Positions 1 to 10,001 of a stretch of 64,000 nt of DNA are shown here, piece after piece. Below the pieces are notes generated by a model. That model had not been told where the DNA came from and made no database searches. It worked only from the letters and a program-made list of their open reading frames with translations. The position numbers and the translations under genes are program-made. Each line of letters opens with the position of its first letter. Within the stretch, counting starts at the first letter, position 1. This DNA comes from Candidatus Pelagibacter communis (GTDB lineage: Bacteria; Pseudomonadota; Alphaproteobacteria; Pelagibacterales; Pelagibacteraceae). The stretch is from the NCBI RefSeq assembly GCF_001179925.1, contig NZ_CVSF01000068.1:1-64000 (forward strand), read 5' to 3'.

Positions 1-2019
1 AATAAAGAGGAATTTAATCAAGTATTACTGGGAGTAACTGGTTCGGGAAAAACTTTTACAATGGCAAAAGTTATTGAAGCAACCAACAGACCAGCGCTGA
101 TTTTAGCTCCAAATAAAACTCTTGCCGCGCAGCTGTATGGTGAGATGAAAACATTTTTTCCTGATAATGCAGTTGAATATTTTGTGTCTTATTATGATTA
201 TTATACACCTGAAGCCTACGTTCCTAGATCAGATACATATATTGAAAAAGAGGCATCTATTAATGAACAGATTGACAGAATGAGACACTCTGCAACAAGA
301 TCACTTTTAGAGAGAGATGATGTATTAATTGTTGCCAGTGTATCTTGTATTTATGGTTTAGGTTCAGTTGAAGCCTATAGTAAAATGACTCTAACTCTTC
401 AAAAAAATTATGATTATAACAGAGAACAAATAATCAAATCTTTAGTAGCTTTACAATATAAACGTAATGACCAAAATTTTTATAGAGGTACTTTTAGAGC
501 TCGTGGAGAATATCTAGAAATTTTTCCATCCCATTTGGAAGATAGAGCTTGGAGACTAAGTTTATTTGGAGATAAACTTGAAAAAATTGAGGAGTTTGAT
601 CCTCTGACAGGAGATCAAGTGAGAGAATTAAGTTTAATTAAAGTTTATGCAAATAGTCATTATATAACTCCAAAACCAACTGTTGAACAAGCAATCATAA
701 ATATAAAAAAAGAATTAGAAATTACACTTAAAAAACATCGAGCAGAAAATAAATTACTTGAAGCTCAAAGGTTGGAAGAACGAACTAAATTTGATCTTGA
801 AATGATTGAGGCGACTGGTTCTTGTGCTGGTATTGAAAATTATTCAAGATTTTTATCTGGTAGAAAACCAGGAGAGCCCCCACCTACTCTATTTGAATAC
901 TTTCCAGATAATACACTAATTTTTGTTGATGAATGTCATGTAACGGTTCCACAATTAAACGGAATGTATAAAGGAGATAGATCAAGAAAAAGCACTTTAG
1001 CTGAATATGGTTTTAGACTTCCTTCTTGTATGGACAATAGACCATTAAAATTTGAAGAGTGGGATTTAATGAGAACTCAAACAGTTTTTGTTTCTGCAAC
1101 ACCAGGACCTTGGGAATTAGAGCAAACAAAAGGTAAGTTTATAGATCAAGTGATAAGGCCTACAGGATTAATTGATCCACCTGTTGAGATAAGGCCAGCA
1201 AAAAATCAAGTGGACGACTTAATGCACGAGTGTAAAAAAGTAATTGAAAATAATCATAGAGTTTTGGTTACAACTCTAACAAAAAAAATGGCTGAAGATT
1301 TAACGGAGTATCTTCATGAAAATGGAGTTAAAGTAAGATACTTGCACTCAGATATTGATACTCTAGAGAGAATAGAAATTATGAGAGACTTAAGAATGGG
1401 AGTTTTTGATGTTCTTGTCGGAATTAACTTATTAAGAGAAGGTTTAGATATTCCAGAATGTGCATTAGTTGGAATTTTAGATGCTGATAAAGAAGGTTTC
1501 TTGAGATCTGAAACTTCATTAATTCAAACTATAGGAAGGGCTGCTAGAAATGTTGATGGAAAGGTAATCTTATATGCTGATAAAGAAACAAAGAGTATAA
1601 AAAAAGCAATTCAAGAAACTGAAAGAAGAAGAAAAATTCAATTAAATTATAATAAAAAACATAAAATTGATGCAAAAACAGTTAAAAAAGAGATTAACGA
1701 TATTTTAGAGAGCGTTTACGAAAAAGATTATGTAAAAATTAGTGAAGGTTCAAATGTTGGTGGTAATCTTAAGAAACACTTAAAAGCTCTTGATAAGAAA
1801 ATGAAAGAGGCTGCATCTAATTTGGAATTTGAAGAGGCGGCAAAAATAAGAGATGAAATAAGAAAATTAGAAAGTACAGAACTAGAAATCACATTAAATC
1901 CTAAAATAAGACAATATGATGTAAAAAATAAACTTTATCCAAAAGGTAGATCGACAATGGGTATGCCTGGGACTAAAGTCACAAAAAAAAAAGATAAAAA
2001 ATGGAAGCACAGAGGATAA
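1..2019 (+). CDS. uvrB: UvrABC excision nuclease subunit B (5' end missing)
   Basis: DNA-damage recognition helicase of nucleotide excision repair, which loads onto lesions with UvrA and then recruits UvrC. The frame is open from base 1, so the true start lies upstream; I expect a few tens of residues to be missing. Walker A (GVTGSGKTF) is read at bases 31-57, followed by the damage-probing hairpin region ([12 protein letters not shown]), a DECH Walker B, the helicase C motifs ([22 protein letters not shown]) and a C-terminal UVR helix pair ([14 protein letters not shown]) that contacts UvrC. It ends with a Lys-rich tail. The next gene starts inside its last 19 bases, and uvrC follows two genes later on the same strand, so repair subunits B and C are probably co-transcribed. 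Confidence 0.97.
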   Translation, partial: NKEEFNQVLLGVTGSGKTFTMAKVIEATNRPALILAPNKTLAAQLYGEMKTFFPDNAVEYFVSYYDYYTPEAYVPRSDTYIEKEASINEQIDRMRHSATRSLLERDDVLIVASVSCIYGLGSVEAYSKMTLTLQKNYDYNREQIIKSLVALQYKRNDQNFYRGTFRARGEYLEIFPSHLEDRAWRLSLFGDKLEKIEEFDPLTGDQVRELSLIKVYANSHYITPKPTVEQAIINIKKELEITLKKHRAENKLLEAQRLEERTKFDLEMIEATGSCAGIENYSRFLSGRKPGEPPPTLFEYFPDNTLIFVDECHVTVPQLNGMYKGDRSRKSTLAEYGFRLPSCMDNRPLKFEEWDLMRTQTVFVSATPGPWELEQTKGKFIDQVIRPTGLIDPPVEIRPAKNQVDDLMHECKKVIENNHRVLVTTLTKKMAEDLTEYLHENGVKVRYLHSDIDTLERIEIMRDLRMGVFDVLVGINLLREGLDIPECALVGILDADKEGFLRSETSLIQTIGRAARNVDGKVILYADKETKSIKKAIQETERRRKIQLNYNKKHKIDAKTVKKEINDILESVYEKDYVKISEGSNVGGNLKKHLKALDKKMKEAASNLEFEEAAKIRDEIRKLESTELEITLNPKIRQYDVKNKLYPKGRSTMGMPGTKVTKKKDKKWKHRG

Positions 2020-2756
2020 TCATTACTGGAGGAGCAACAAGAATTGGTGCTGCAATTGCTGAGAAATTGTCAGGTCCAAACAAGAAGATTGTAATTCAAT
2101 ATAACAAATCTAAGTCTAAAGCAGAAAATCTGAAAAAAAAACTTCAAGATTACGGAACAAAAATATATTTAGTAAAAGGAGATTTAAGCAAAGAAAAAGA
2201 TATTAATAAAATTATCAAATTTTCTAAATCAAATTTGAAGTATTTTGATTGTCTAATTAATAACGCATCATTATTTGAAAATGATAAATTAGAAAACTTT
2301 AATTCAAAAAGTTGGGAAAATCATATTTCGACTAATCTTAGAGCGCCTGCTCTTTTGTCAAAAGAATTTTCAAAAAATATAAAGAGTAGAAATAACAATA
2401 TTATTAATATAATTGATCAAAGAGTATTCAAGCTTACTCCATATTTTTTTTCATATACTTTAAGTAAAACAGGTTTGTATACATTAACTAAGACTTCTGC
2501 GATGAGTCTCTCACCAAAGATAAGAGTTAATGGTATAGCTCCAGGTCCAACTATCAAAAATAAAAGACAGTCTCAAAAACATTTTAAAAATCAATATTTA
2601 GCTACACCATTAAAACAAAAAGTTAATGTAGACGAGATTTGTAATGCTGTTGACTTTTTTATAAAAAACAGCTCTATTACAGGGCAAATTTTAGCAATTG
2701 ATAGTGGTCAAAGTTTAAATTGGCAAACACCTGATATAATTAGAAGCAAGGAATGA
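2001..2756 (+). CDS. Short-chain dehydrogenase, pteridine reductase / FolM-like
   Basis: A 251-residue Rossmann-fold SDR. The nucleotide motif reads TGGATRIG near residue 9, with Arg where classical SDRs have Gly; this variant is typical of pteridine reductases and E. coli FolM. The catalytic YTLSK motif is present, and the usual Ser is replaced by Asp in NIIDQR, again as in that subfamily. The next gene is dihydroneopterin aldolase (folB), overlapping by 4 bases, which supports a role in pterin or folate reduction, for example dihydromonapterin or dihydrofolate reduction with NADPH. The ATG overlaps the end of uvrB by 19 bases. A generic 3-oxoacyl-ACP reductase is less likely because of the motif variants and context. 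The exact substrate is inferred. Confidence 0.8.
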   Translation: MEAQRIIITGGATRIGAAIAEKLSGPNKKIVIQYNKSKSKAENLKKKLQDYGTKIYLVKGDLSKEKDINKIIKFSKSNLKYFDCLINNASLFENDKLENFNSKSWENHISTNLRAPALLSKEFSKNIKSRNNNIINIIDQRVFKLTPYFFSYTLSKTGLYTLTKTSAMSLSPKIRVNGIAPGPTIKNKRQSQKHFKNQYLATPLKQKVNVDEICNAVDFFIKNSSITGQILAIDSGQSLNWQTPDIIRSKE

Positions 2757-3178
2757 AAAAAAATAATCTAAAAATAGTTAAAATAGATAAATCAAAAAGT
2801 CTTTTTAATTATGAAAAAAAAATTCTTATTAATGATCTTATTTTAGATTTAAAACTTGGCTATTATGATTTTGAAAAAGAAAAACCTCAAAAAGTAAAAT
2901 TTAGTCTTGAGATTGATTATCAAGATAAAAAACCATCAAATGATAAAGATATAAAATCTATTGTTAACTATGGTACTATTGTCAAACTCATAACAAAGTT
3001 AGTTAAAAAGAAACATTATAATTTTTTGGAAACTCTAGCTGAAGCTGTTTTTGATGAATTATTTAAAGATAAAAGAATTGCAAAAATAATGCTAAAAATT
3101 GAAAAATTGGAAATTTTAAAACAATGTTCATCTGTTGGTATTCAAATTACCAAAAAGAGAAGTCATGATAAGCTCTGA
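2753..3178 (+). CDS. folB: Dihydroneopterin aldolase (FolB)
   Basis: Folate-pathway enzyme that cleaves 7,8-dihydroneopterin to 6-hydroxymethyl-dihydropterin and glycolaldehyde in the cytoplasm. The 141-residue protein carries the family pattern: a strand beginning [20 protein letters not shown] with the active-site Glu region, a conserved Val-Asn-Tyr stretch (SIVNYGTIV), FLETLAEAV, and the late strand IMLKIEKLE with the catalytic Lys. About 20 N-terminal residues precede the usual domain start. The ATG overlaps the SDR gene by 4 bases (ATGA), and the 3' end overlaps uvrC by 14 bases, so it is tightly embedded in a uvrB-SDR-folB-uvrC transcript. Confidence 0.88.
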   Translation: MKKNNLKIVKIDKSKSLFNYEKKILINDLILDLKLGYYDFEKEKPQKVKFSLEIDYQDKKPSNDKDIKSIVNYGTIVKLITKLVKKKHYNFLETLAEAVFDELFKDKRIAKIMLKIEKLEILKQCSSVGIQITKKRSHDKL

Positions 3179-5000
3179 AATTGGCAAAGAAGTAATAAAA
3201 AAAGAACTCACATTAATTCCTAAGTTACCTGGTGTTTATAGAATGTTAAATGAGAAAGGAGATATTCTTTATGTGGGTAAAGCAAAAAATTTACCAAATA
3301 GACTAAAAAGTTATGTAACTGAAAAAAATCACATAATCAGAACGGAAAGGATGCTGTCTCAAACAAGAAAATTGGAGATAACAACAACTTCAAATGAAAG
3401 CGAGGCTTTACTTCTTGAAGCTAATTTAATCAAAAAATATAAACCAAAATTTAATATTTTGTTGCGAGATGATAAATCTTTCCCTTTTATATTTATTGGT
3501 AACAAGGACAAATGGCCACAAATAAAAAGGCACAGAGGGAAAAAAACAAAAGAAGGTTTTTATTTTGGACCTTTTGCTTCAGCAGGCTCGGCTAATTGGA
3601 CAATAAAGATGATACAGAAAATTTTTCACTTAAGGGTTTGTGATGATACAGTCTTTAAAAACAGACAACGTCCTTGTATCTTATATCAAATCAAAAGATG
3701 TTCTGGTCCATGTGTTGGATACATTGAAGAGGATGAATATAAAAAAACTGTTCAAGATGCTATAGAATTTGTTTCTGGCAAATCAAGAAAAATTCAGAAA
3801 AATCTCTCAGACCAAATGGAAAAAGCTAGTGATGATTTAGATTTTGAAAAAGCAGTCATTTTAAGGGATAGAATAAAATCATTGAACATTATTCAATCAT
3901 CTCAAAGAATTAATGAGGCAAATTTAATTGAGGCTGATGTAATTGCTGGCTACAAAGAGTCGGGAAAAACTTGCATTCAAGTTTTTTTTTATCGCTCAAA
4001 ACAAAATTGGGGTAATCAAGCTTTTTTTCCAAAACATGATCCTGATGAAAAACTAAGTGATATATTAAACTCTTTTGTCTCTCAATTTTATGAAAATAAA
4101 AGCGTTCCTTCATCAATAATATTAGCTGAAGAGATTAAAGAAAAAATTTTGATAGAAAAAACTCTTTCTCAAAAAGAAGAAAAACAAATAAATATTTCTA
4201 TCGCAAAAAAAGGATCAAAATTAAAAGTAGTTAATCAAGCTATCAAAAACGCAAAAGATAGCTTGAATAGAAAGCTTTATGAAAGCCAAAATAATAGAGA
4301 ACTATTTGATGCAGTTGCAAGTAAATTTAATCTAGAAACAAATATTAATTTGATAGAAGTTTACGATAACAGTCATATACAAGGAACAAATAGTGTTGGA
4401 GCATTAATCGCTTATGGTGATGAAGGATTTGTTAAAAAAAGATATAGAAAATTTAACATCAAAATTCAAAAGAATGAACAAGATGACTATGGCATGATGC
4501 GAGAAGTGCTGAATCGAAGATTTAAAAGAGCTATACAAGAAAAAGATAATTACCTGACATTTCCTGATTTAGTAATGATTGATGGTGGAAAAGGCCAATA
4601 CTCTGTTGCTAGGGAAACTTTGAACGAATTAGGGCTTCATGATTTACCTATAGTAGCAATAGCTAAAGGAAAGCTGAGAAATAGTGGAAACGAAACTTTT
4701 TTTCATAATGGTAAAGAGTTCAAGTTTACTAAAAATGACCCTACTTTATTCTTTTTACAAAGAATAAGGGATGAGTCTCATCGGTTTGCAATAAGTGCAC
4801 ATAGAGCTAAAAGAAAAAAAGGTATCAGCAGATCTTTACTAGATCAAATTGAAGGTATAGGTTCTATAAGAAAAAGAGCTTTATTAAATCATTTTGGCTC
4901 AGCACGGGCTGTTGAGTCAGCTAGTCTAGATGAAATCAAATCAGTTGAAGGTGTTGAGGCAAAAGTTGCAAAAAGGATATATAATTTTTTTCATGAATAA
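3165..5000 (+). CDS. uvrC: UvrABC excision nuclease subunit C
   Basis: Dual-incision nuclease of nucleotide excision repair. The 611-residue protein shows the N-terminal GIY-YIG nuclease (PGVYRML...[10 protein letters not shown]), a central Cys cluster ([20 protein letters not shown]), a UVR helix pair ([15 protein letters not shown]) that binds UvrB, the RNase H-like second nuclease ([20 protein letters not shown]) and C-terminal helix-hairpin-helix motifs ([18 protein letters not shown]). I prefer the ATG at 3165 over an in-frame TTG at 3135 because the conserved domain begins soon after it and it gives a shorter overlap with folB. Nothing looks broken. Confidence 0.95.
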   Translation: MISSEIGKEVIKKELTLIPKLPGVYRMLNEKGDILYVGKAKNLPNRLKSYVTEKNHIIRTERMLSQTRKLEITTTSNESEALLLEANLIKKYKPKFNILLRDDKSFPFIFIGNKDKWPQIKRHRGKKTKEGFYFGPFASAGSANWTIKMIQKIFHLRVCDDTVFKNRQRPCILYQIKRCSGPCVGYIEEDEYKKTVQDAIEFVSGKSRKIQKNLSDQMEKASDDLDFEKAVILRDRIKSLNIIQSSQRINEANLIEADVIAGYKESGKTCIQVFFYRSKQNWGNQAFFPKHDPDEKLSDILNSFVSQFYENKSVPSSIILAEEIKEKILIEKTLSQKEEKQINISIAKKGSKLKVVNQAIKNAKDSLNRKLYESQNNRELFDAVASKFNLETNINLIEVYDNSHIQGTNSVGALIAYGDEGFVKKRYRKFNIKIQKNEQDDYGMMREVLNRRFKRAIQEKDNYLTFPDLVMIDGGKGQYSVARETLNELGLHDLPIVAIAKGKLRNSGNETFFHNGKEFKFTKNDPTLFFLQRIRDESHRFAISAHRAKRKKGISRSLLDQIEGIGSIRKRALLNHFGSARAVESASLDEIKSVEGVEAKVAKRIYNFFHE

Positions 5001-5009
5001 ATAAAAATT

Positions 5010-5594
5010 ATGCTTAAAAAAATACCCAATATACTGACAGTCGGAAGAATATTAATCGTTCCATTTTTTGTGTTGGCCTTTTACTTGCCTGGATTTTATG
5101 GGGATTTGACAGCTTTAATTTTATTTATAGTTGCATCCTTTACAGATTTTTTAGATGGAATGCTAGCAAGACTGCTTGGTGAAGAGTCAAAACTAGGCGA
5201 ATTACTTGATCCTATTGCAGATAAAATTATTGTGGCAACAGCTCTTATTCTATTGGTTATGGACGGAACTATAAGAAATTATGAGGTAATAGCTGCTATA
5301 ATTATTTTAACTCGGGAAATTTTAATATCAGGATTAAGGGAGTTTTTAGCTAAAGGAAAAATTAAACTACCTGTTTCTAATCTTGCTAAACTGAAGACTA
5401 TATTACAAATGGTATCAATTGGACTTTTGCTATCTGGAGAAACAGGAAACAAAATCATAAATTTTCAAGATTATAATGCCCAGACTATAGGTATAATATT
5501 ATTATGGTTATCTGCGGCTCTAACTTTATTTACGGGATATGAATATATGCGTAAAGGAATTGATCATGCAATCTCTGAAGATAGTAAAGATTAA
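5010..5594 (+). CDS. pgsA: CDP-diacylglycerol--glycerol-3-phosphate 3-phosphatidyltransferase
   Basis: Integral membrane enzyme making phosphatidylglycerophosphate, the precursor of phosphatidylglycerol. The 194-residue protein has the CDP-alcohol phosphotransferase signature D-x2-D-G-x2-A-R-x8-G-x3-D-x3-D, seen as DFLDGMLARLLGE then GELLDPIADK, and about four to five hydrophobic segments. It starts 10 bases after uvrC, a neighbour pair seen in many bacteria. Its TAA stop interlocks with the stop of the opposing ilvE in a shared TTAA (5591-5594). Confidence 0.95.
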   Translation: MLKKIPNILTVGRILIVPFFVLAFYLPGFYGDLTALILFIVASFTDFLDGMLARLLGEESKLGELLDPIADKIIVATALILLVMDGTIRNYEVIAAIIILTREILISGLREFLAKGKIKLPVSNLAKLKTILQMVSIGLLLSGETGNKIINFQDYNAQTIGIILLWLSAALTLFTGYEYMRKGIDHAISEDSKD

Positions 5595-6472
5595 GCTGCT
5601 TTTTTCTTTTTTACTAAATCTTGGTAACTTTTATTTAATTCAATAATTGTCTCACAGACTTTAAATTGATTTTCAGCAATACAAGAAACAGGAGTTACTT
5701 CTGCTGCAGTTCCTGTTAAAAAACATCCAACAAAATTTTTTAATTCCCCAGGTTTAATTTTTCTCTCATGAACTTTTATATTCTTGGATTTTGCGATTTC
5801 AATCACTGTTCTTCTTGTAATTCCATCTAGAAAAGAATCAGGAATAGGAGTATGTAATTCCCCATTTTTGTCTTTAAAGAAAATATTAGCTCCTGTTGCT
5901 TCTGCAACATTTCCTTCATGATCTAACATAAGTGAGTCTGTATAACCTTGTTTTTCAGCTTCATGTTTTGATAGAGTACAAATCATATAAAGACCTGATG
6001 CTTTTGTATCCCAAGGAATTGTATCAGGAGCAGGTCTACGCCAACTTGAGATATTTAATTTGATACCCTCAATTTTAAGTTTTGGATCAAAATATGATCC
6101 CCATTCCCAAGTTGCGATTGCAACATGAATTTTAGTTTGTTGGGCAGATATTGCCATCATTTCACTCCCTCTCCAAACAACTGGTCTAACGTATCCATTT
6201 TCAACTTTCTGAGTAGCTATTATCTTGTTTGATGCAGAATTAATTTCTTCCTCTGTATAAGGTATTTCAAAACCCATCCTTTTAGCTGAATAAAACAATC
6301 TTGAGGTATGTTCCTCTAATTTAAATATTGATCCATCATACACCCTTTCACCTTCAAAAACACAACTTGCATAATGTAAACCATGACTTAATACATGTAA
6401 TTTTACATCTGACCAGTCAACTAACTGGCCATTGTACCATATTTTGCCTGATCTTTTATCGTAAGGTATCAT
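5591..6472 (-). CDS. ilvE: Branched-chain amino acid aminotransferase
   Basis: Class IV PLP-dependent aminotransferase that interconverts leucine, isoleucine and valine with their 2-oxo acids in the cytoplasm. The 293 residues carry the PLP Lys in WDTKASGLYM, the class IV pattern EATGANIFF, a C-terminal DGITRRTVIEIAK, and GTAAEVTPV near the phosphate site. Length is normal for the short-form family. D-amino acid transaminase and ADC lyase share the fold, but the conserved segments fit IlvE best. It is divergent from a MarR regulator across 65 bp and convergent with pgsA. Confidence 0.92.
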   Translation of the reverse strand: MIPYDKRSGKIWYNGQLVDWSDVKLHVLSHGLHYASCVFEGERVYDGSIFKLEEHTSRLFYSAKRMGFEIPYTEEEINSASNKIIATQKVENGYVRPVVWRGSEMMAISAQQTKIHVAIATWEWGSYFDPKLKIEGIKLNISSWRRPAPDTIPWDTKASGLYMICTLSKHEAEKQGYTDSLMLDHEGNVAEATGANIFFKDKNGELHTPIPDSFLDGITRRTVIEIAKSKNIKVHERKIKPGELKNFVGCFLTGTAAEVTPVSCIAENQFKVCETIIELNKSYQDLVKKKKAA

Positions 6473-6508
6473 TATGAAAAAATTATTACTGAAAATTATC
6501 TTTGTATC

Positions 6509-6514
6509 TATAAT
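6509..6514 (+). promoter_or_regulatory. Candidate -10 box for the MarR-regulator/two-component operon
   Basis: An exact TATAAT lies 23 bases before the ATG at 6538, in the 65-bp divergent spacer shared with ilvE. No good -35 is visible at 17 bases. On the opposite strand a TTGACA (about 6515-6520) could serve ilvE. Both assignments come from consensus matching only. Confidence 0.4.
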
Positions 6515-6537
6515 ATGTCAATATAACTTACCATTTA

Positions 6538-6975
6538 ATGAAAGAGCTTCTTTATTTAAAAGATGAACAATTAAAAGATTTGATTGAAAAAATGTTTATT
6601 GGATATAGAGAGATTTTCTCAGACTCCAAAAAAATTCTTGATAAGCATTCAATCGGTTTAGCTCATAATAAGGTAATTCATCTACTTTCAATGTATGAAG
6701 GTATTTCAATTTCAGAACTACTAAAAAGATTAAAAGTCACAAAACAAAGTCTAAACAGAGTACTAAAAGATTTAATTAAACTTGAAATCATTGAATTTAA
6801 AAAAGATGAACAAGACACGAGAATTAAGCATGTTTTTTTGAATGACAAAGGTAAAAAAATTTTTAATGAAATTTTTCAGATACAAAAAAAAAGAATATAT
6901 AACGCTTTACTAAACTCTAAATCTGAGGAGGTTTTAAATTTTGATAGCGTTCTTAACAAAATTATAAATGGATGA
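6538..6975 (+). CDS. MarR-family transcriptional regulator
   Basis: A 145-residue winged-helix protein. The DNA-binding helix-turn-helix is seen as ISISELLKRLKVTKQSLNRV (about residues 60-80), followed by a charged wing (KKDEQDTRIKHVFL). No Cys redox switch is apparent. It overlaps the following response-regulator gene by 8 bases, giving a MarR-regulator-kinase set. A MarR plus OmpR-type pair resembles PetP/PetR of Rhodobacter, and ilvE is its divergent neighbour. The ligand and targets are unknown; autoregulation from the short divergent spacer is an inference. Confidence 0.85.
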   Translation: MKELLYLKDEQLKDLIEKMFIGYREIFSDSKKILDKHSIGLAHNKVIHLLSMYEGISISELLKRLKVTKQSLNRVLKDLIKLEIIEFKKDEQDTRIKHVFLNDKGKKIFNEIFQIQKKRIYNALLNSKSEEVLNFDSVLNKIING

Positions 6976-7645
6976 TTTTTTAGCACATATATTGGTAGTT
7001 GATGACGATGAAGGAATTAGATCATTGGTCAAAAAGTATTTAGATGAGCAAAAATATTTAATCACAACTGCTAACAGTGCTGAAGATGCATATGAAAAAA
7101 TTAAAATAATTAAATTTGATATAATAATATTAGATATCATGATGCCTGGTAAAAGTGGTTTAGAATTTATTCAAGAAAATAAGAAAAATTTAGATACTCC
7201 TATAATATTATTAACTGCAAAAGGTCAGGCTGATGAAAGGGTTGAAGGTTTAGAAATTGGAGCAGATGATTATTTACCAAAACCTTTTGAACCCAAAGAA
7301 TTACTTCTAAGAATAAAAAATATTTTAAATAAAACAAAAAAAAGAGATTTAAAAAGAGTAATTGAATTTGAAAATATTAAAATTGATCTAAATAAAAAAT
7401 TAATTTTTAAAAATGAGATTGAATATAAAATTAACAATACTGAAAAAATTATATTGGAAAAAATGATTAATAATCCTGGAAAAACTTTTGAAAGAATGGA
7501 AATAGGAAAGTTAATTGATTTAGATAAAGAAAGATCGATTGATGTAATTATAACTAGATTAAGAAAAAAAATAGAATTAGATCCAAAAAATCCAAAATTT
7601 CTTCAAACAATAAGGGGTGCCGGTTATGTTTTATGGATTGAATAA
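6968..7645 (+). CDS. OmpR/PhoB-family response regulator
   Basis: A 225-residue two-component regulator. The receiver domain has the acidic pocket at Asp12-14 (VVDDDEG), the phospho-acceptor Asp56 (ILDIMMPGKSG) and Lys105 (YLPKPF). The C-terminal winged-helix domain ends with the typical RSIDVIITRLRKKIE...IRGAGYVLW. It overlaps both neighbours, the MarR gene by 8 bases and the histidine kinase by 20, so the three are one transcriptional unit. SAR11 genomes are known for very few two-component systems; this looks like the one usually labelled OmpR/EnvZ. The signal is not evident from sequence. Confidence 0.93.
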   Translation: MDDFLAHILVVDDDEGIRSLVKKYLDEQKYLITTANSAEDAYEKIKIIKFDIIILDIMMPGKSGLEFIQENKKNLDTPIILLTAKGQADERVEGLEIGADDYLPKPFEPKELLLRIKNILNKTKKRDLKRVIEFENIKIDLNKKLIFKNEIEYKINNTEKIILEKMINNPGKTFERMEIGKLIDLDKERSIDVIITRLRKKIELDPKNPKFLQTIRGAGYVLWIE

Positions 7646-8945
7646 ATTTATCAAAAATTTGTTACCCAAAAGATTATTTTATAGAGCGCTATTAATAGTT
7701 GCGGTGCCCGTTATTGTTATTCAATTAGTAATAACTATAGTTTTTTTTGATAGTCTTTGGATAAAAACAAATAAAGGAATGACAAGAGCTTTGGTGAATG
7801 AAATTAAAACTTATATTGAAGTGTATAGTAATGATATTTACGACAAGGATGAAATCACTAATCTTTTTTCAATTTATCAAGATCTAAATATCGAATTTGT
7901 TCAAGATAATGATTTTGATTATACGTACGACGAAAGATGGTTTAGTCCAATAGATCGAACTTTAAGAAGAGAATTAAAATCAAGGTTTGGGTCGAATAGT
8001 TACTGGTTTAGTACTACAAATTACAGAGAGTTAATCGATTTAAGAATTAAATTCAAAGATGGTTATTTTAAATTTTTAATTCCAAAGGACAGACTCACAA
8101 GTTCTTCTGCCAGAATATTTGGTCTTTGGATAACTGTACCTGCATTAATTATGGTAATCATATCATTAATTTTTTTAAAAAATCAAACTCGACCTATAAC
8201 TGCATTAGCTAAAGCTGCTGAAAAATTTGGTAAGGGAGAAGAGATTGAAGAGTTTAAACCATCAGGCGCATCGGAAATTAGACAAGCAGGTTTTGAATTT
8301 GACAGAATGAGAAAACGAATATTGAGACACTTAAATCAAAGATCAGAGATGCTTTCTGGAATTAGTCATGATTTAAGAACACCTTTAACAAGAATGAAAT
8401 TACAAATGGCATTCATTAAAGATAAAGACATTTCTAGCAAATTGACTGATGACATTAATGAAATGGAAAAAATGTTGAATGAATATCTGCAATTTACTAG
8501 CTCATCTTACCTAGAAAAAGATAAATTATTTAATTTAAGCGAACTTATTAATCAAATCATCTTAAAATATAATAATGAGAATATAACAATTAATTCAATA
8601 GATAAGATTTATTGTAATGGAAGAAAAAACTTGATTAAAAGATGTATTAACAATTTAATTGATAATGCGTTAAAATATGGAAAAAAAGTTAATGTGGAGC
8701 TTACAAAAAAATCCACTAATATTTTTATTAAAATTGAAGATGATGGACCTGGAATACCCAAAAATGAGTACGATAACGTTTTCAAACCATTTTATAAAAT
8801 AGACAAAGGAAGAGCCGAAGCTAAATCTAGCGTTGGGCTTGGTCTTTCTATTGCCTCTGATATAATTCGTTCACACGGCGGCAACATAAAATTAGAAAAA
8901 TCAAAATTAAATGGACTAGGAGTTAAGATCTTTTTACCTGCTTAG
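7626..8945 (+). CDS. EnvZ-like sensor histidine kinase
   Basis: An inner-membrane sensor kinase, partner of the preceding response regulator. Two transmembrane helices (residues about 15-40 and 160-180) bracket a periplasmic domain of about 120 residues. Then come a HAMP linker (RPITALAKAAEKFGKGE), the H box with the phospho-acceptor His (SGISHDLRTPLTRMK), N box (LIDNALKYG), G1 (EDDGPGIP) and G2 (VGLGLSIASDI). All catalytic boxes are intact. I chose the ATG at 7626; a GTG lies three codons upstream at 7617. The 3' end overlaps the opposing ubiK gene by 23 bases. Confidence 0.93.
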   Translation: MFYGLNKFIKNLLPKRLFYRALLIVAVPVIVIQLVITIVFFDSLWIKTNKGMTRALVNEIKTYIEVYSNDIYDKDEITNLFSIYQDLNIEFVQDNDFDYTYDERWFSPIDRTLRRELKSRFGSNSYWFSTTNYRELIDLRIKFKDGYFKFLIPKDRLTSSSARIFGLWITVPALIMVIISLIFLKNQTRPITALAKAAEKFGKGEEIEEFKPSGASEIRQAGFEFDRMRKRILRHLNQRSEMLSGISHDLRTPLTRMKLQMAFIKDKDISSKLTDDINEMEKMLNEYLQFTSSSYLEKDKLFNLSELINQIILKYNNENITINSIDKIYCNGRKNLIKRCINNLIDNALKYGKKVNVELTKKSTNIFIKIEDDGPGIPKNEYDNVFKPFYKIDKGRAEAKSSVGLGLSIASDIIRSHGGNIKLEKSKLNGLGVKIFLPA

Positions 8946-9174
8946 ATTTCTTTCTTTTTTGAGGTTTAAACTTTTCAATTTTCTTTTCCAAATTTTCTAC
9001 TCTTTTAGTTAATACATCAAATTCATCCTTACTGGTAAGTTTCATTTTAAAGACTATTTCATCTCTTTTTGATTTTAAAATCGTAATTAACTCAGTAGTT
9101 AAGTCTCTAGAGGAAATTAAGCCTTGCTCAAATAACTTTGTTATTTTATCGAACACAAATTTTGAATTTTTCAT
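8923..9174 (-). CDS. ubiK: UbiK-family ubiquinone biosynthesis accessory factor (YqiC/BMFP)
   Basis: A small 83-residue coiled-coil protein. The N-terminal amphipathic helix is followed by the conserved TSKDEFDVLTKRVENLEKKI coiled coil and a very basic tail (KPQKRKKSKQVKRS). The family trimerises and helps the soluble Ubi proteins work on lipid-like ubiquinone intermediates. It lies beside lgt, a neighbourhood seen in other Alphaproteobacteria. The last 23 bases run antisense through the end of the histidine kinase gene. Assignment rests on the DEF-x-VL-x2-RVE-x-LE pattern. Confidence 0.8.
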   Translation of the reverse strand: MKNSKFVFDKITKLFEQGLISSRDLTTELITILKSKRDEIVFKMKLTSKDEFDVLTKRVENLEKKIEKFKPQKRKKSKQVKRS

Positions 9175-9224
9175 ATATTTATTTTATTACATAATATAGT
9201 TATATCTTATTATTATAATTTGTA

Positions 9225-10001
9225 ATGTTCATTAATAATTTTGACCCAGTCGCAATAGAGATTTTTTCACTTGAAATAAGATGGTATTCTTTGGCCTATA
9301 TAGTTGGCATATTGAGTGGATGGTATCTAGCAAAAAATTATTTTTCAACTAAAGAAATAAAAGAAAAATTTGATGATTATATTACTTATGTCATAATAGG
9401 TTTAATAATAGGTGGAAGATTAGGATACGTTTTATTTTATAATTTAGAATTTTATATCAATAATTTTTTAGACATATTTAAAATTTGGCATGGAGGTATG
9501 TCCTTCCATGGTGGAGTTATAGGTATAGTGATAGCGAGTATTTTATTTTCAAAAAAAAATAATGAAAATATTTTCAATTATCTAGATATTATTTCTTTAG
9601 TGTCACCAATTGGAATTTTCTTTGGACGGATTGCTAATTTTATTAATTCAGAATTGTATGGTTTTGAGACATCTTTACCATGGGGCGTACAATTTATTCA
9701 AATAGATAATTTGTATCGTCATCCCTCACAAATATATGAGGCTATTTTGGAAGGATTAATATTATTTTTAATTTTATTATTTTTTTGGAAAAAAGAAAAA
9801 TTTAAAACACCAGGAAAGTTATCATCTTTATTTTTGATATTTTATTCAACTTTTAGATTCATTGTTGAATTTTTTCGAGTCCCTGATGAACAATTAGGAT
9901 ACATACTTTTAAATTTAACAATGGGTCAACTAATAAGTTGTGTTTTTTTTATAACAGGCTTTATTCTTTACAGTTTTACAAATGAAGCTGAAAAAAAATA
10001 A
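9225..10001 (+). CDS. lgt: Prolipoprotein diacylglyceryl transferase
   Basis: Inner-membrane enzyme that transfers diacylglycerol from phosphatidylglycerol to the lipobox Cys of prolipoproteins. The 258-residue protein has about seven hydrophobic segments, the HGGMSFHGGVIG motif, the Lgt signature GRIANFINSELYG, and RHPSQIYEA. LspA, the next enzyme of the pathway, is encoded at about 61.1-61.6 kb in this same window. The gene is divergent from ubiK across 50 AT-rich bases that must hold both promoters, and it overlaps the next gene by 20 bases. Confidence 0.95.
   Translation: MFINNFDPVAIEIFSLEIRWYSLAYIVGILSGWYLAKNYFSTKEIKEKFDDYITYVIIGLIIGGRLGYVLFYNLEFYINNFLDIFKIWHGGMSFHGGVIGIVIASILFSKKNNENIFNYLDIISLVSPIGIFFGRIANFINSELYGFETSLPWGVQFIQIDNLYRHPSQIYEAILEGLILFLILLFFWKKEKFKTPGKLSSLFLIFYSTFRFIVEFFRVPDEQLGYILLNLTMGQLISCVFFITGFILYSFTNEAEKK

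Noticed and set aside
3135-3164. Upstream TTG start for uvrC
   Set aside because: It would deepen the overlap with folB to 44 bases; the ATG at 3165 fits the conserved domain start.
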